From JAJYIW01 sp963781665 (GTDB lineage Bacteria; Chloroflexota; Anaerolineae; Anaerolineales; Anaerolineaceae), in NCBI GenBank assembly GCA_963781665.1, contig CAWAGA010000002.1, positions 2,604,001 through 2,668,000 of the forward strand: 64,000 nt of DNA, written 5' to 3'. Both the position numbers and the translations under genes were made by a program. This document shows positions 38,625-47,521 of the stretch, one piece after another. Position 1 is the first letter of the stretch. Each line of letters opens with the position of its first letter. The notes below the pieces were generated by a model, which saw only the letters and a program-made list of their open reading frames with translations, had not been told where the DNA came from and did no database searches.

Positions 38625-39275
38625 ATGAATATAACGGATCCAACAATTAACGACATTAATACTCCAGCCGATGTGTTGGTAGGCCGGAAACTGCGCGAAT
38701 TGCGCAATCGCAAAGGTCTATCGTTGCGCGCGGTAGCAGATCGCAGCGGTCTTAATGTCAATACCCTGAGCCTGGTAGAAAATGGCAAGTCATCCCCTTC
38801 GGTTAGCACGCTGCAGCAGTTGGCCCTGGCACTGGAGGTGCCCATTGCCACTTTCTTTGAATCAGAACCAGTGGAAAAGCGGGTCGTCTTCACACACGCT
38901 GATCAACGTCCCCTGGCTGCCTTTGGCAGAACCCAAATGCAGAACCTGGGCTAAAATCTGGCTGGCAACACCGTTCAGCCTTTTGCGGTTACTTTAAAAC
39001 CGGGCACTGGCAGTGGTGACCGGATGATCGTCCGCACCGGGCATGAATTTGTTTACTGCCTGAGCGGGTCCATCCGTTACCAGATTGAGCAAGAAGAATA
39101 CATTTTGAACCCTGGCGACAGCCTGGTCTTTGAATCGCACTTGCCGCATTGTTGGGAAAACAAGAGCGAAGACACTGCCCAAATCTTGCTTATTCTTTAC
39201 CCGTCCGATGAACGCGAAGAGCTTGGCGGGCGACATTTCTCACTCGAAACCATGAAAAAGGAAAAGGAGTTATCA
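38625..39275 (+). pseudogene. XRE-cupin regulator with in-frame stop, reading on into NifX-like gene
   Basis: The N-terminal XRE helix-turn-helix (LRELRNRKGLSLRAVADRSG, LNVNTLSLVENGKSSPSVST) and C-terminal cupin (GHEFVYCLSGSIRYQIEQEE, YILNPGDSLVFESHLPHCWE) are in the same frame, but a TAA at 38952-38954 lies between them (NLG*NLAGN). The close paralogue at 45188 has no stop there. The cupin part has no stop of its own before the next gene and reads in frame into it. GGAGGAAG about 10 bases before the ATG at 38625 sets the start. This regulator of the hydroxylase island is likely inactive or makes only the DNA-binding half. Confidence 0.8.
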
Positions 39276-39674
39276 ATGAAAATCGCAGCAATTACCGAGG
39301 ATGGCAAGACCATCAGCCAACATTTTGGCCGCGCACCTTATTATTTAGTATTGACCATTGAAGAAGGGAAAATTGTTAGTCGCGAGATGCGCGACAAGAT
39401 GGGTCATAATCAATTCAGCGTTCAGCCTCATGCCGAAGAACCCCACGGCGCAGGCCATGGGATGGATTCGGCCTCGCACAACAAACATGTCAGTATGGCA
39501 GAGACCATCGCAGATTGCAAAGCGTTGTTATGTGGCGGGATGGGTATGGGTGCTTATGAAAGTATGCGGCAACTCAATATCCAACCTGTAGTCACCGAGA
39601 TGGTTGATATTGATGCTGCCGCCCAAGCTTTTATCGATGGAAAATTGATCGATCACACCGAGTTACTTCATTAG
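39276..39674 (+). CDS. NifX/NifB-C-like (dinitrogenase Fe-Mo cofactor) domain protein
   Basis: 132 residues: KIAAITEDGKTISQHFGRAP, then YYLVLTIEEGKIVSREMRDK and CKALLCGGMGMGAYESMRQL. This is the family around MTH1175/NifX that binds metal-sulfur clusters in cofactor assembly; it does not imply nitrogen fixation, since no nifHDK is here. A His-rich loop (HAEEPHGAGHGMDSASHNKH) may be a metal site (inference). AAAAGGAGTTATCA directly before the ATG at 39276 marks a true start even though the upstream cupin frame reads into it. Confidence 0.87.
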   Translation: MKIAAITEDGKTISQHFGRAPYYLVLTIEEGKIVSREMRDKMGHNQFSVQPHAEEPHGAGHGMDSASHNKHVSMAETIADCKALLCGGMGMGAYESMRQLNIQPVVTEMVDIDAAAQAFIDGKLIDHTELLH

Positions 39675-39767
39675 TGATTTTGGATCGCGATTAGGAAGTG
39701 CATCAGAAAAAAACAAAATATATGCTAATGGGAAATTTTCATCATTGCAAACCGATATTCATGAAGC

Positions 39768-40105
39768 ATGATTCAAAGAGGTGGGATGATAGCTTTTACC
39801 TTCACACCTGCTGGAAAAGGGATTATGTACTACAGACACACTCAACCTTTTTCACCCGAGGATGTCCAGTCCCTGGTTAAATTCCTCGAGAATTACGAGA
39901 GAAAGTTACTGATTGACCTCACCGGAACGACAGCGGAAGAATGCGTGAGGGATATCACGAACTTCCGGCTCACGATGCCCACTGCTGCAATATTCAGTGC
40001 GCCGGTTGGTAGGATATCTTGGAACTATCGAAAAGTTGTTATGAGAAAGAGGTTCGGTGTTTTGAAAGCAAAGCTGAGGCATTAGCCTGGCTGCGTGAAC
40101 AATGA
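39768..40105 (+). pseudogene. Small STAS-like protein with probable one-base deletion
   Basis: The frame from 39768 reads FTPAGKGIMYYRHTQPFSPE, LLIDLTGTTAEECVRDITNF and AAIFSAPVG and then becomes non-family-like. One base added at the GG at 40021-40022 would give ELSKSCYEKEVRCFESKAEA and LAWLREQ, the usual end of small STAS/SpoIIAA-like proteins, stopping at 40105 with an ATGA overlap onto the next gene. The overlap supports the frameshift reading. Family call is tentative. The start could also be the ATG at 39786. Confidence 0.5.
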
Positions 40106-41529
40106 AAAAACACTTTGAATTGGAGCATTGGATCTTGATGCACAAAGCCAAATTATTTCTTCAGCCGTTCTTCCTGGTTGCTTTTTTAATTCTTTTCCAA
40201 GGCCTGATAACCTCTCACCCTGTTTTAGCGCAGCCCTCCATGGCAAGCTCCCAAAAGGTTGTCGTCTATTTATTCTGGGGAGATGGATGCCCCCATTGTG
40301 CTTTGGCCAAACCATTTTTGAATGAGCTAACGAAGCGATATGCCAATACAGAACTGCGGGCATACGAGGTATGGTATGTCCCCGAAAACCAGGTTCTCTT
40401 TCAGAAGATGTCCGCCGTGTACGGCTTTGAGCCGAGCGGGGTGCCCACGATTTTAATTGGGAACCAGTTTTGGGTAGGATACAGCGACCAAATTGGACAA
40501 GAGATAGAAGCAACCGTAAAGGATTGCAGCGAAAGCGGTTGTCCAGACCGAGGAATTGGTGTTATCCCAGGTTTGAAAGCTGCTGAGCCCGAAATCCAGG
40601 CAGTAGCTCCAGATCAGTCGGTTCAGCAGTTCCTTTCCGACACGATCGATCTTCCTATTTTGGGACCTGTTCATCTGGCTGCTCAATCTATCTGGGTCAG
40701 TACGGCACTGATTTCTTTTGTGGATGGCGTCAATCCCTGTTCAATATGGGTGCTGACGATGCTATTAGCGATTACACTGCACACAGGCTCGCGTAAGAAA
40801 GTACTGATCATTGGCTTGATTTTTCTCACTGTAACCGCCGGGGTTTACACCCTATTTATAGCTGGTCTGTTTACGATATTCACAGTTGTAAATTTTACCG
40901 GTTGGATCCAGTTGGTTGTAGCCCTGGTGGCGTTATTTTTCGCATTGGTGAATATCAAAGATTACTTCTGGTACAAAGAGGGTATTTCATTCACCATCTC
41001 AGATAATAAGAAACCCGGCATTTACCAGCGTATGCGTAAATTAATCGATGCCAGCCAAACCTTCTGGGGTTTGGCTGGCGCCACGGTGGTATTGGCTGCG
41101 GGTGTTTCTTTGGTGGAGTTTTCTTGCACCGCCGGCTTCCCGTTTTTATGGACCAATTTATTGGTTTCGCAGAAGGTAACTGCTTTGACCTTCATCCTCC
41201 TCTTGCTGTTGTATTTATTGATATACCAACTCGATGAGATGGTCATCTTTTTTACCGCCGTGTACACCCTGAAATCCAGCAAGCTGGAGGAAAAACACGG
41301 CCGCATTTTGAAGCTCATTGGTGGGATGTTGATGCTCACGCTGGCCGTGGTGATGCTGGTCAAACCGACTTTGATGAATAACTTGGGCAATTCATTACTA
41401 ATCTTTGGCTCTGCCCTTTTAGCGACCCTGCTGGTGCTCCTTATTCACAGGACAATCCTACCGAAGGTTGGAATCCGGATTGGGACCGAACTTGGGACGA
41501 AAAAATTGCACAAAGCCCGGCACCATTGA
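40102..41529 (+). CDS. Thioredoxin-like plus CcdA-like membrane protein
   Basis: 475 residues. A signal-anchor or signal peptide (FFLVAFLILFQGLITSHPVLA) precedes a thioredoxin fold with active site CPHC (FWGDGCPHCALAKPFLNEL) and the cis-proline region SGVPTILIGN. About seven membrane helices follow; the first begins ALISFVDGVNPCSIWVLTML, whose NPC resembles the redox Cys site of CcdA/DsbD, and another has VEFSCTAGFPFLW with a second Cys. It may carry electrons across the membrane to an extracytoplasmic thioredoxin domain on the same chain. Coupled to the STAS-like gene by ATGA. Intact. Confidence 0.82.
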   Translation: MKKHFELEHWILMHKAKLFLQPFFLVAFLILFQGLITSHPVLAQPSMASSQKVVVYLFWGDGCPHCALAKPFLNELTKRYANTELRAYEVWYVPENQVLFQKMSAVYGFEPSGVPTILIGNQFWVGYSDQIGQEIEATVKDCSESGCPDRGIGVIPGLKAAEPEIQAVAPDQSVQQFLSDTIDLPILGPVHLAAQSIWVSTALISFVDGVNPCSIWVLTMLLAITLHTGSRKKVLIIGLIFLTVTAGVYTLFIAGLFTIFTVVNFTGWIQLVVALVALFFALVNIKDYFWYKEGISFTISDNKKPGIYQRMRKLIDASQTFWGLAGATVVLAAGVSLVEFSCTAGFPFLWTNLLVSQKVTALTFILLLLLYLLIYQLDEMVIFFTAVYTLKSSKLEEKHGRILKLIGGMLMLTLAVVMLVKPTLMNNLGNSLLIFGSALLATLLVLLIHRTILPKVGIRIGTELGTKKLHKARHH

Positions 41530-41702
41530 ATGAAAGGAAACCCGTTACCCCTATTCTTTGATTCAATCTCTTAATGTATAGCGGAAGAAACAAACCAGTG
41601 GGTAAAATATACCTTTTTCGATATCGCAATCAGGTGGTTTGAGCCAATCTCGAATCGCCAGGCCAATCGTAGAACTTGAGGTTCAATCCAAGGAGAAACA
41701 CA

Positions 41703-42080
41703 ATGCCCGTATTACCAGAAGACGTTAGCAAAGCATGGGAAAATCGTGAAGGTCCGATCGTATTGACCACAGTGGATGCAGATGGCAATCCAAACGCGAT
41801 CTATGCTACTTGTGCCAGCAAGTACCGTGAAGATATGCTGGTGGTTGCCGATAACTTTTTCAACAAGACAAAAGCCAATATTCTGGCAGGCAGCAAGGCA
41901 ACTTTGCTTTTTATCACCAAAGAAGGCAAATCGTACCAGATTAAAGGGAAGATCGAGTACCACACAGAAGGAGCAGTTTTTGAGGATATGAAACAATGGA
42001 ACCCAGCCAAACTTCCGGGACACGCCGCAGTAGCTCTAAAAGTTGAGCAAGTATTCTCCGGGGCTGAGAAGTTAATCTAG
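41703..42080 (+). CDS. Pyridoxamine 5'-phosphate oxidase-like flavin-binding protein
   Basis: 125 residues with the split-barrel fold pattern: VLTTVDADGNPNAIYATCAS, then KTKANILAGSKATLLFITKE. Members bind FMN or heme and are often small oxidoreductases in anaerobes. AAGGAGAAACACA precedes the ATG at 41703. Placed between the thioredoxin-CcdA protein and a CGGC protein. Substrate not known. Confidence 0.85.
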   Translation: MPVLPEDVSKAWENREGPIVLTTVDADGNPNAIYATCASKYREDMLVVADNFFNKTKANILAGSKATLLFITKEGKSYQIKGKIEYHTEGAVFEDMKQWNPAKLPGHAAVALKVEQVFSGAEKLI

Positions 42081-42162
42081 ATAAACGTATTGAGTAAGCT
42101 TTGCATAATTGACGAGCTCTGCGTAGATTATTAAGACTGTATGGTTCAGTGAAGCAGGAGGC

Positions 42163-42613
42163 ATGATGGAATCAAAAACAAAGATAGGGATCATCATCTG
42201 TGACCGATACCGGACATGTGCTGGTGGAAAATGTCTGCGCGCAATGCGAAACAGGGAAGGCGCCTTCAGTATTTACGCCGATTTCAGACCTGGAACTGGT
42301 TGGGTATACCACCTGTAACGGCTGTCCTGGGGGAAACATCGAATACACCGGTGAAGAAATGGCCAAGAACGGTGCGCAGGTGATTCATCTTGCCACCGGA
42401 CTGCTGGTGGGATACCCGCCCTGCCCGTATATCGACACCTTCAAAGACTTCCTAGAAAGAAGATATGGAGTAAAGGTAATCCTGGGAACCCACCCTATTC
42501 CACAGAAATATATGGACATGCATACCCAACTTGGAACCTGGGAGGATCCCTGCTGGCAGTCTCGTCTTGTAGACACTATGGTAAATGAAGAAACGCGCCA
42601 GGCCTACAATTAG
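42163..42613 (+). pseudogene. CGGC-domain metal-binding protein, frameshifted
   Basis: The first frame gives KIGIIICDRYRTCAGGKCLR and AMRNREGAFSIYADF. After about 42280-42290 the second frame gives LELVGYTTCNGCPGGNIEYT, HLATGLLVGYPPCPYIDTFK and VILGTHPIPQKY. Joined, they form a normal CGGC protein (Cys-rich, probably metal-binding, found in anaerobes); one base is missing or extra. The ATG at 42163 or 42166 follows CAGGAGGC. Cofactor unknown. Confidence 0.65.
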
Positions 42614-42684
42614 ACCGATTTTTATTGTGTACCTTTGGATCCACTCCCCCGGATTTTTCATAACCGAATCCAGGAGAAAATTCA

Positions 42685-43039
42685 ATGTCGGTAAAAAAAG
42701 ATATATGCGATTAAATCATCAATTGTCAAGGATGGTAGTAGAGTTACACAAAAGGCATTGATTTCACTCGAGGAGGCTCCCAACTTTGCGAGGCGATGCT
42801 TCACAATTCAACCTGGGGGTCATATGCCGAACCACACCAATCGGGTGGAACATGAGCAATTCGTGCTAGGTGGTCATGCGAAGGTCGGCATTGGTGATGA
42901 AATCTATGAAGTTCAAAACGGGGATATCGTTTTCATCCCTGCTGAGGTTCCTCATCGGTACACAAATTTTGGCGAGGAACCTTTTGAGTTTCTATGTTTA
43001 GTGCCCGATAAGCCAGATTCCACAACCCTTCTGGCATAA
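42685..43039 (+). pseudogene. Small cupin protein, frameshift in an A7 run
   Basis: From the ATG at 42685 (CCAGGAGAAAATTCA before it) the frame stops after nine codons. If the seven A at 42693-42699 were six, it would read SVKKIYAIKSSIVKDGSRVT, QKALISLEEAPNFARRC and into the clear cupin_2 core (GGHMPNHTNRVEHEQFVLGG, IPAEVPHRYTN), ending at 43039. The cupin metal-site His/Glu set (H.N..EHEQF, PAEVPHRY) is present. A run of A is typical of slippage or a sequencing indel, so the protein may in fact be made. Confidence 0.7.
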
Positions 43040-43182
43040 TTGTTAAATCCTTTCTCCTGAGGATAAGGTTTAACCGTTTTATACTTTTTGGGGCTGACCT
43101 GAAATTAGAAATTCGTTGATCATGAGAGAACCGCACGAGAATATGGACACGGGTACTACGCTACGGCCATCGGGATCATTTT

Positions 43183-44009
43183 ATGTTCGTTTTGTATTTA
43201 TCCTATCGGGTATCTTCGGAGTATATAAATGAAACTTCACCCCTTCAGCAAATTACCAGTTTGCATGTAGAAACAACCACCTACTCAGTATTTACAGATA
43301 TACGTCTCTTTCAATGCTGGATCAATCATGATCCGCTTCCATTTAGCGACAAAATCAACTACTTGTTTGAAAAACAGATCGAAGAGAGCAAACTCCTACT
43401 TCTTAATAAATCATATTTATTGCCGCCAGACCAACAAAAAGAAATCTTAGCCATTGCGATTGAACAATTTCCAGAAAAAATGATCTTGCTGCAAAATTCA
43501 AAGGTCAATCAGGTATGCAGCCCTGGCATGATGTTCTAGAAAATCAAAGGACTTTGAAGGATCGACCTGAGTTTGTGGTATATTACCCGACCTATAAAAG
43601 CGGGGAAAATGAGATGGCCTGGTTGGATCAAAAATTTACCATTAAATCCCATGCCCCAGAAAAAATCAAGCCAGCATTAATTAAATTGATCACCTTTATA
43701 CTTTCCGTCCTACAGGGAGAGGGCGTTTTTGTGGGTAATGTCAAACTCTTATTATCTTATCCAGATGAGGGTACTAAATTAAGTTTTACAACGGCCGATT
43801 TCCTTGAAAAACCTTTCGTGTCTCACTGGCATACCCTCGTTCCTGAGGTAAGCATCAATTCTCTAAATGCACGTGTAGCGAAGAACGCTAAGGATTTCTC
43901 AGAGATCGTGAAAAATGTAGTCCATCAGGCAGCGACTTTCCCGCAGATTAAAATTCAGACCGAAGAAGGTACCTCTTATAACCCAGAAATGTCGATGAAC
44001 CGACCATAA
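43183..44009 (+). pseudogene. G3E GTPase-like (CobW/HypB type) protein, truncated and frameshifted
   Basis: Part one has LFEKQIEESKLLLLNKSYLL, matching the guanine-specificity region of G3E GTPases (NKxDLL, here NKSYLL with Asp lost). Part two, in another frame from about 43500, has GMQPWHDVLENQRTLKDRPE and a CobW-C-like domain (VGNVKLLLSYPDEGTKLSFT). Adding one A at the A-run 43500-43502 would join them. The P-loop GTP-binding N-terminus is not found upstream. G3E proteins insert metals into enzymes; this one is probably dead. Family call is moderate. Confidence 0.45.
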
Positions 44010-44024
44010 TAAGGAAAAGTTGAT

Positions 44025-44756
44025 ATGATGAAATTATTAGAAGCGCTTTTAAAGGCAATTCCAGCAAATCCAATCCCGGTTCGGAAAGTCATTATCGGCG
44101 TACATTGGACCCTGGTTAGCAGTAAATATTGCGGTTTAGGATCAACTTTGGTAGGTGAAGGACCGCATGGACATTCACAGATCAGAGATGTGGGGGGGCT
44201 ACAACAGAAGAGTGCTCAAGAACTGGCACATTGGGTTCTTTCGGATAATCTTTTGGAAGCCTGTATTGGGATCGCGGCTTTAAATTCACTTCTGGACGTT
44301 GATGAAAGCAATATGGAGCAAATCAATGCGGCTGAAGTGATTGCACGTGAAAGTAAGGATAAAAACCTGGTTGTCGTTGGGCATTTCCCGTTTGTAGAAC
44401 GAATGAAATCCATTGCAAATAATTGCTGGGTGATTGAAAAGCGCCCACATGGAGACGATTTTCCCGAAGAAACCGCCCAGGAATTCATTCCACAGGCCAA
44501 CATGATTGCGATTACTGGAACTGCATTTATTAACCACACCATGGATGGCTTGTTATCGTTATGCCGCTCTGGGTCCATGGTGATGGTATTAGGACCATCC
44601 ACTCCATTATCCCCGTTGCTCTTTGATTACGGGATTTCTTTTCTATCTGGTTCTCGTGTTGTTGATGAAGAGGCTGCCATAAACACCATTCAACAGGGGG
44701 CTTCTTTTCCGCAAGTAAAAGGGGTAAGACTGGTAACAATGTCCAAAGGAGCATGA
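44025..44756 (+). CDS. DUF364/DUF4213 domain protein (predicted metal-chelating)
   Basis: 243 residues: IIGVHWTLVSSKYCGLGSTL (DUF4213 N-terminal domain), then a Rossmann-like half with LVVVGHFPFVERMKSIANNC, ITGTAFINHTMDGLLSLCRS and VLGPSTPLSPLLFDYGISFL. In anaerobes this family is encoded near metal-uptake and cofactor genes and is predicted to chelate heavy metals. Intact, 15 bases after the G3E remnant, with AAGGAAAAGTTGAT before the ATG. Confidence 0.85.
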   Translation: MMKLLEALLKAIPANPIPVRKVIIGVHWTLVSSKYCGLGSTLVGEGPHGHSQIRDVGGLQQKSAQELAHWVLSDNLLEACIGIAALNSLLDVDESNMEQINAAEVIARESKDKNLVVVGHFPFVERMKSIANNCWVIEKRPHGDDFPEETAQEFIPQANMIAITGTAFINHTMDGLLSLCRSGSMVMVLGPSTPLSPLLFDYGISFLSGSRVVDEEAAINTIQQGASFPQVKGVRLVTMSKGA

Positions 44757-45187
44757 AACAATGGATGTTGTGATGAAAGCTAATCGCATCATTCATACTC
44801 CGCTTATTGAAAAGAGAGATGCGCTGATCTAATCCTCACGTTCTTCTATTGCCGGAACAGTTGAAGTATTCTCGAGCGCGATTTGTGCATAAACAGGATA
44901 AACATTCCCCATAACTGCCCTTTCCAACCTAAGCTACCCCGGATTAGTTGCAAGGGTCCGCTCGCTCATGTCTTCCTCTGAGCTTATTAGCGGATTTTCA
45001 TTTATGCAGATCCTCAGAAAATGGACAGTATCCTTGAATATTTTCCACAGCTGTTTACATTTTCTCTTATGACGCCAGATGGGATGTGACAATGGACATA
45101 TTTAAAGGGTTTATGTAATAATAAAATGGTTGATATATCTGTAATCAGTACTATAATAATAGTATAAGAGTAGGAAAGGAATATTGG
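44757..45187. other. Intergenic, holding the promoter of the second XRE-cupin gene
   Basis: 431 bases. A 23-codon frame (44761-44832) follows the DUF364 gene without family signal. Otherwise non-coding and AT-rich towards the promoter at 45130-45157. Confidence 0.5.
45130..45157 (+). promoter_or_regulatory. Strong sigma70-type promoter of the ferredoxin/Mrp run
   Basis: TTGATA (45130-45135), 16 bases, TATAAT (45152-45157). The -10 lies within TACTATAATAATAGTA, an inverted repeat of TACTAT/ATAGTA also found as half-sites in the PadR palindrome at 34624. An activator or repressor site overlapping the promoter is plausible. The start codon follows 30 bases later. Confidence 0.72.
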
Positions 45188-45895
45188 ATGCCATACTATA
45201 ACCAAAATCGATCTCGTGTCCGAACGGCCCGACGCCAAAGCCAATGGCGTGAGAGTTTGATGACCATGATGCAACCTTCAATAGAAAATCCGGTTTCAAC
45301 GGAGATTAACATTGGACATCGGTTACAAGAGTTGCGGACGATGCAGGGGCTGTCGATCCGTTCCCTGGCCGAGATCAGTGGTCTGAACTTCAATACCCTC
45401 AGCTTGATCGAAAATGAAAAAACATCTCCCAATGTTAGCACCCTTCAGCAACTGGCGGCAGCTCTCCAGGTTCCCATAACAGCATTTTTTGAAACTTCGG
45501 CCATCTATAAAGATGTTGTTTTTCAAAAGTTTGGGCAACGACCACAAACAACGTTTCCCCGTGGAGAACTTGAAGATTTGGGTGGCGGCCTGGCTTTAGG
45601 AGAAGCCACACCGCTTTTATTGACCTCGAGTCCTTTTGCAAACAGCGGGCCTGATGCGATTGTCCACACTGGCCAGGAATTTGTTTATTGTCTGGAAGGC
45701 AATATGGTTTATAGGGTTGGACAGGATGAATACATTCTTGAACCAGGCGATAGTCTCATTTTTCAGGCTCACATTCCCCATCGCTGGGAGAACAGAGGAG
45801 ATACGCTATTCCGATCTATTCTAGTCATCTGCCCATCTGATGACAACGATCGTTTGGTGGAACAACACTTGGTGAATGAAAGGCAGGAGGAGTAA
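45188..45895 (+). CDS. XRE-cupin transcriptional regulator
   Basis: 235 residues. A 50-residue lead, an XRE helix-turn-helix (LQELRTMQGLSIRSLAEISG, LNFNTLSLIENEKTSPNVST) and a C-terminal cupin (GQEFVYCLEGNMVYRVGQDE, YILEPGDSLIFQAHIPHRWE). Such regulators sense small ligands or metals through the cupin. It is an intact paralogue of the broken gene at 38625. AGGAAAGGA precedes the ATG, and a strong promoter lies just upstream. It heads the run of cofactor genes that follows in the same direction and is the likely controller. Confidence 0.9.
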   Translation: MPYYNQNRSRVRTARRQSQWRESLMTMMQPSIENPVSTEINIGHRLQELRTMQGLSIRSLAEISGLNFNTLSLIENEKTSPNVSTLQQLAAALQVPITAFFETSAIYKDVVFQKFGQRPQTTFPRGELEDLGGGLALGEATPLLLTSSPFANSGPDAIVHTGQEFVYCLEGNMVYRVGQDEYILEPGDSLIFQAHIPHRWENRGDTLFRSILVICPSDDNDRLVEQHLVNERQEE

Positions 45896-45966
45896 ATTTG
45901 TGTAGCTTGTATCCTCTAATGGCACATGTTAATTCCAATGATAGGTTAGAAAGGAGGTGATCTCCA

Positions 45967-46419
45967 ATGACGATGATTGTAGATCGGGAGCTTTGTACTG
46001 GATGCTGGGCATGTATGGATGTCTGTCCAAATGGAGCGATCGTTATGGACGAGAGTAAAGCGCTCATTAATCAAGCAGAATGCAATTCCTGCCAGGTGTG
46101 CACCGAAGCGTGTCGAACCGGTGCTCTGCAATTAGCAAGAACGGCTTCCCCGGCTATTGTAGAGAAACCCGTCGCAATAAAAGTTTTGCACCCCCAGACT
46201 GCCATTAAATCTTCTCCTAAGCAGGCAAATTGGGGTGTGACAATACTTTCACTGGTTGGCCAACACCTTTTACCTCGTATGGTCGACGTTCTGGCGGGTT
46301 TTTTGGAGCAGAGGTTTTCTCCACCAGTCCAGGAACGCACCATGATGACCATTAACCCTGTTGGAAATCGTCCATACAAAAAACGCAGGCAGCGCCGTGG
46401 ACGCTATTCTAAAATCTAA
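45967..46419 (+). CDS. Two-cluster ferredoxin with basic tail
   Basis: 150 residues. Two 4Fe-4S motifs lie in the first 55 residues: CTGCWACMDVCP and CNSCQVCTEACR. The rest is a linker and a helical segment (VTILSLVGQHLLPRMVDVLA), then a Lys/Arg-rich end (RPYKKRRQRRGRYSKI). It may donate electrons or clusters to the neighbouring ATPases (inference). An almost perfect Shine-Dalgarno (AAAGGAGGTGATCTCCA) precedes the ATG. The DUF5320 gene follows after 20 bases. Confidence 0.87.
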   Translation: MTMIVDRELCTGCWACMDVCPNGAIVMDESKALINQAECNSCQVCTEACRTGALQLARTASPAIVEKPVAIKVLHPQTAIKSSPKQANWGVTILSLVGQHLLPRMVDVLAGFLEQRFSPPVQERTMMTINPVGNRPYKKRRQRRGRYSKI

Positions 46420-46439
46420 ACAGAAAGGAGGTGAATGAT

Positions 46440-46754
46440 ATGCCTAGAGGAGATCGAACGGGACCTATGAGTGCCGGCCCAATGACCGGCAGGCGAGCGG
46501 GCTATTGTGCAGGGTACGGTGTGCCGGGCTTCAACAACGCGGCAGCATCGTGGCAAGGCTTAGGTTTTGGTTTTAGGGGTGGAGGTAGAGGCTGGCGCAA
46601 CATGTTTTATGCTACCGGATTGCCCGGTTGGCAGCGTTTCAGTTTTACTCCCACGGCTCCACAAGAGGAGGCTGAATCGCTAAAGGCGCAGGCTTACTGG
46701 CTGAAAAATCAGCTTGATGCGATCGACAAACGCATTGAAGAACTTGAGCAGTAA
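46440..46754 (+). CDS. DUF5320 family protein
   Basis: 104 residues: PRGDRTGPMSAGPMTGRRAG and YCAGYGVPGF, a Gly/Arg-rich middle and a coiled-coil end (EEAESLKAQAYWLKNQLDAI). Full-length member of the family seen also at 33698. AAAGGAGGTGAATGAT precedes the ATG at 46440. These proteins accompany NifX-like and MinD-type proteins in anaerobes; function is unknown. Confidence 0.87.
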   Translation: MPRGDRTGPMSAGPMTGRRAGYCAGYGVPGFNNAAASWQGLGFGFRGGGRGWRNMFYATGLPGWQRFSFTPTAPQEEAESLKAQAYWLKNQLDAIDKRIEELEQ

Positions 46755-46760
46755 TAGGCA

Positions 46761-46801
46761 AGCTGAAAGGAAGGCGCAGGCGTTGGTGTCCCCTTTCAGC
46801 T
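46761..46801. repeat. 10-bp hairpin between DUF5320 and zinc-ribbon genes
   Basis: AGCTGAAAGG and CCTTTCAGCT with a 21-base loop. No T-run follows, so it may be an mRNA processing or attenuation structure rather than a terminator. Confidence 0.55.
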
Positions 46802-46895
46802 GCGAGATGCCTCGCGCCTGATTGTTTAGGATACTTAAAGGGTGTGATTGGCTTCATGGAAAACACAACATACTGTATGGAATGGAGGTGGAACA

Positions 46896-47111
46896 ATGTT
46901 TGACCGATTATTTCGTGGTGGACGTGGTCAAGGACGAGGAGGGGGGGGCCAAGATAAGGGGCGGGGAATGGGCGGCGGTACCAAGCCGGGCTCCGGCCCA
47001 ACCGGGAACTGCGTCTGCACTAAGTGTGGCTATAAGGAAGAGCATCTTGTAAGTGAACGGTGTATCGACCGCAAATGTCCAAAATGTGGGACCCAAATGG
47101 TACGTGAGTAA
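46896..47111 (+). CDS. Small zinc-ribbon protein
   Basis: 71 residues: a Gly/Arg-rich N-terminus (DRLFRGGRGQGRGGGGQDKG) and a C-terminal ribbon with CVCTKCGY and CIDRKCPKCGTQM, which offers two CxxC pairs for one zinc or an iron site. TGGAGGTGGAACA precedes the ATG at 46896 and selects it over one at 46848. Typical companion of DUF5320 and NifX-like genes. Function unknown. Confidence 0.85.
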   Translation: MFDRLFRGGRGQGRGGGGQDKGRGMGGGTKPGSGPTGNCVCTKCGYKEEHLVSERCIDRKCPKCGTQMVRE

Positions 47112-47143
47112 ATATTTCATTCAACTAAGGAGCAAAGAAAACT

Positions 47144-47518
47144 GTGAAAATTATTATTACAACCTCATCCTCATCACTCGATGCTGTATTCGACCCGCGG
47201 TTTGGGCGCTGCGCCTATTTTCTTGCTATTAATACCGAAACGATGGAATGGGAAGCATTTTCCAATCCAGGCATCAATGCTTCTGGAGGGGCGGGCACCC
47301 AGGCTGCTCAATTTGCCGCCAAGCAGAAGGTGTCGGCGGTCATCAGCGGTGATTTTGGTCCTAACGCTTCCTCAGCGCTTAACGCGGCGGGTATTTTAAT
47401 GTACCTAAATAAAAGCGATGGCAATATCCAGGATATCGTCAAGCGCTTTAATGCCGGAGAGCTGCAGCAAGTGAGTGCGCCAACCGCCAGTGGCACTCAC
47501 AATTCACTAGGGAGATAA
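47144..47518 (+). CDS. NifX/NifB-C-like domain protein
   Basis: 124 residues from a GTG at 47144 (AAGGAGCAAAGAAAACT before it): SSLDAVFDPRFGRCAYFLAI, ASGGAGTQAAQFAAKQKVSA and VISGDFGPNASSALNAAGI. Same fold family as the protein at 39276, thought to carry metal-sulfur cofactor precursors. It is three bases before the first MinD-ferredoxin ATPase, as often seen in anaerobes. Confidence 0.88.
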   Translation: MKIIITTSSSSLDAVFDPRFGRCAYFLAINTETMEWEAFSNPGINASGGAGTQAAQFAAKQKVSAVISGDFGPNASSALNAAGILMYLNKSDGNIQDIVKRFNAGELQQVSAPTASGTHNSLGR

Positions 47519-47521
47519 CCT

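Noticed and set aside
39276..47518. Nitrogen fixation locus because of NifX-like proteins
   Set aside because: No nifHDK, nifE, nifN or nifB is present; this domain is widespread outside nitrogen fixation.
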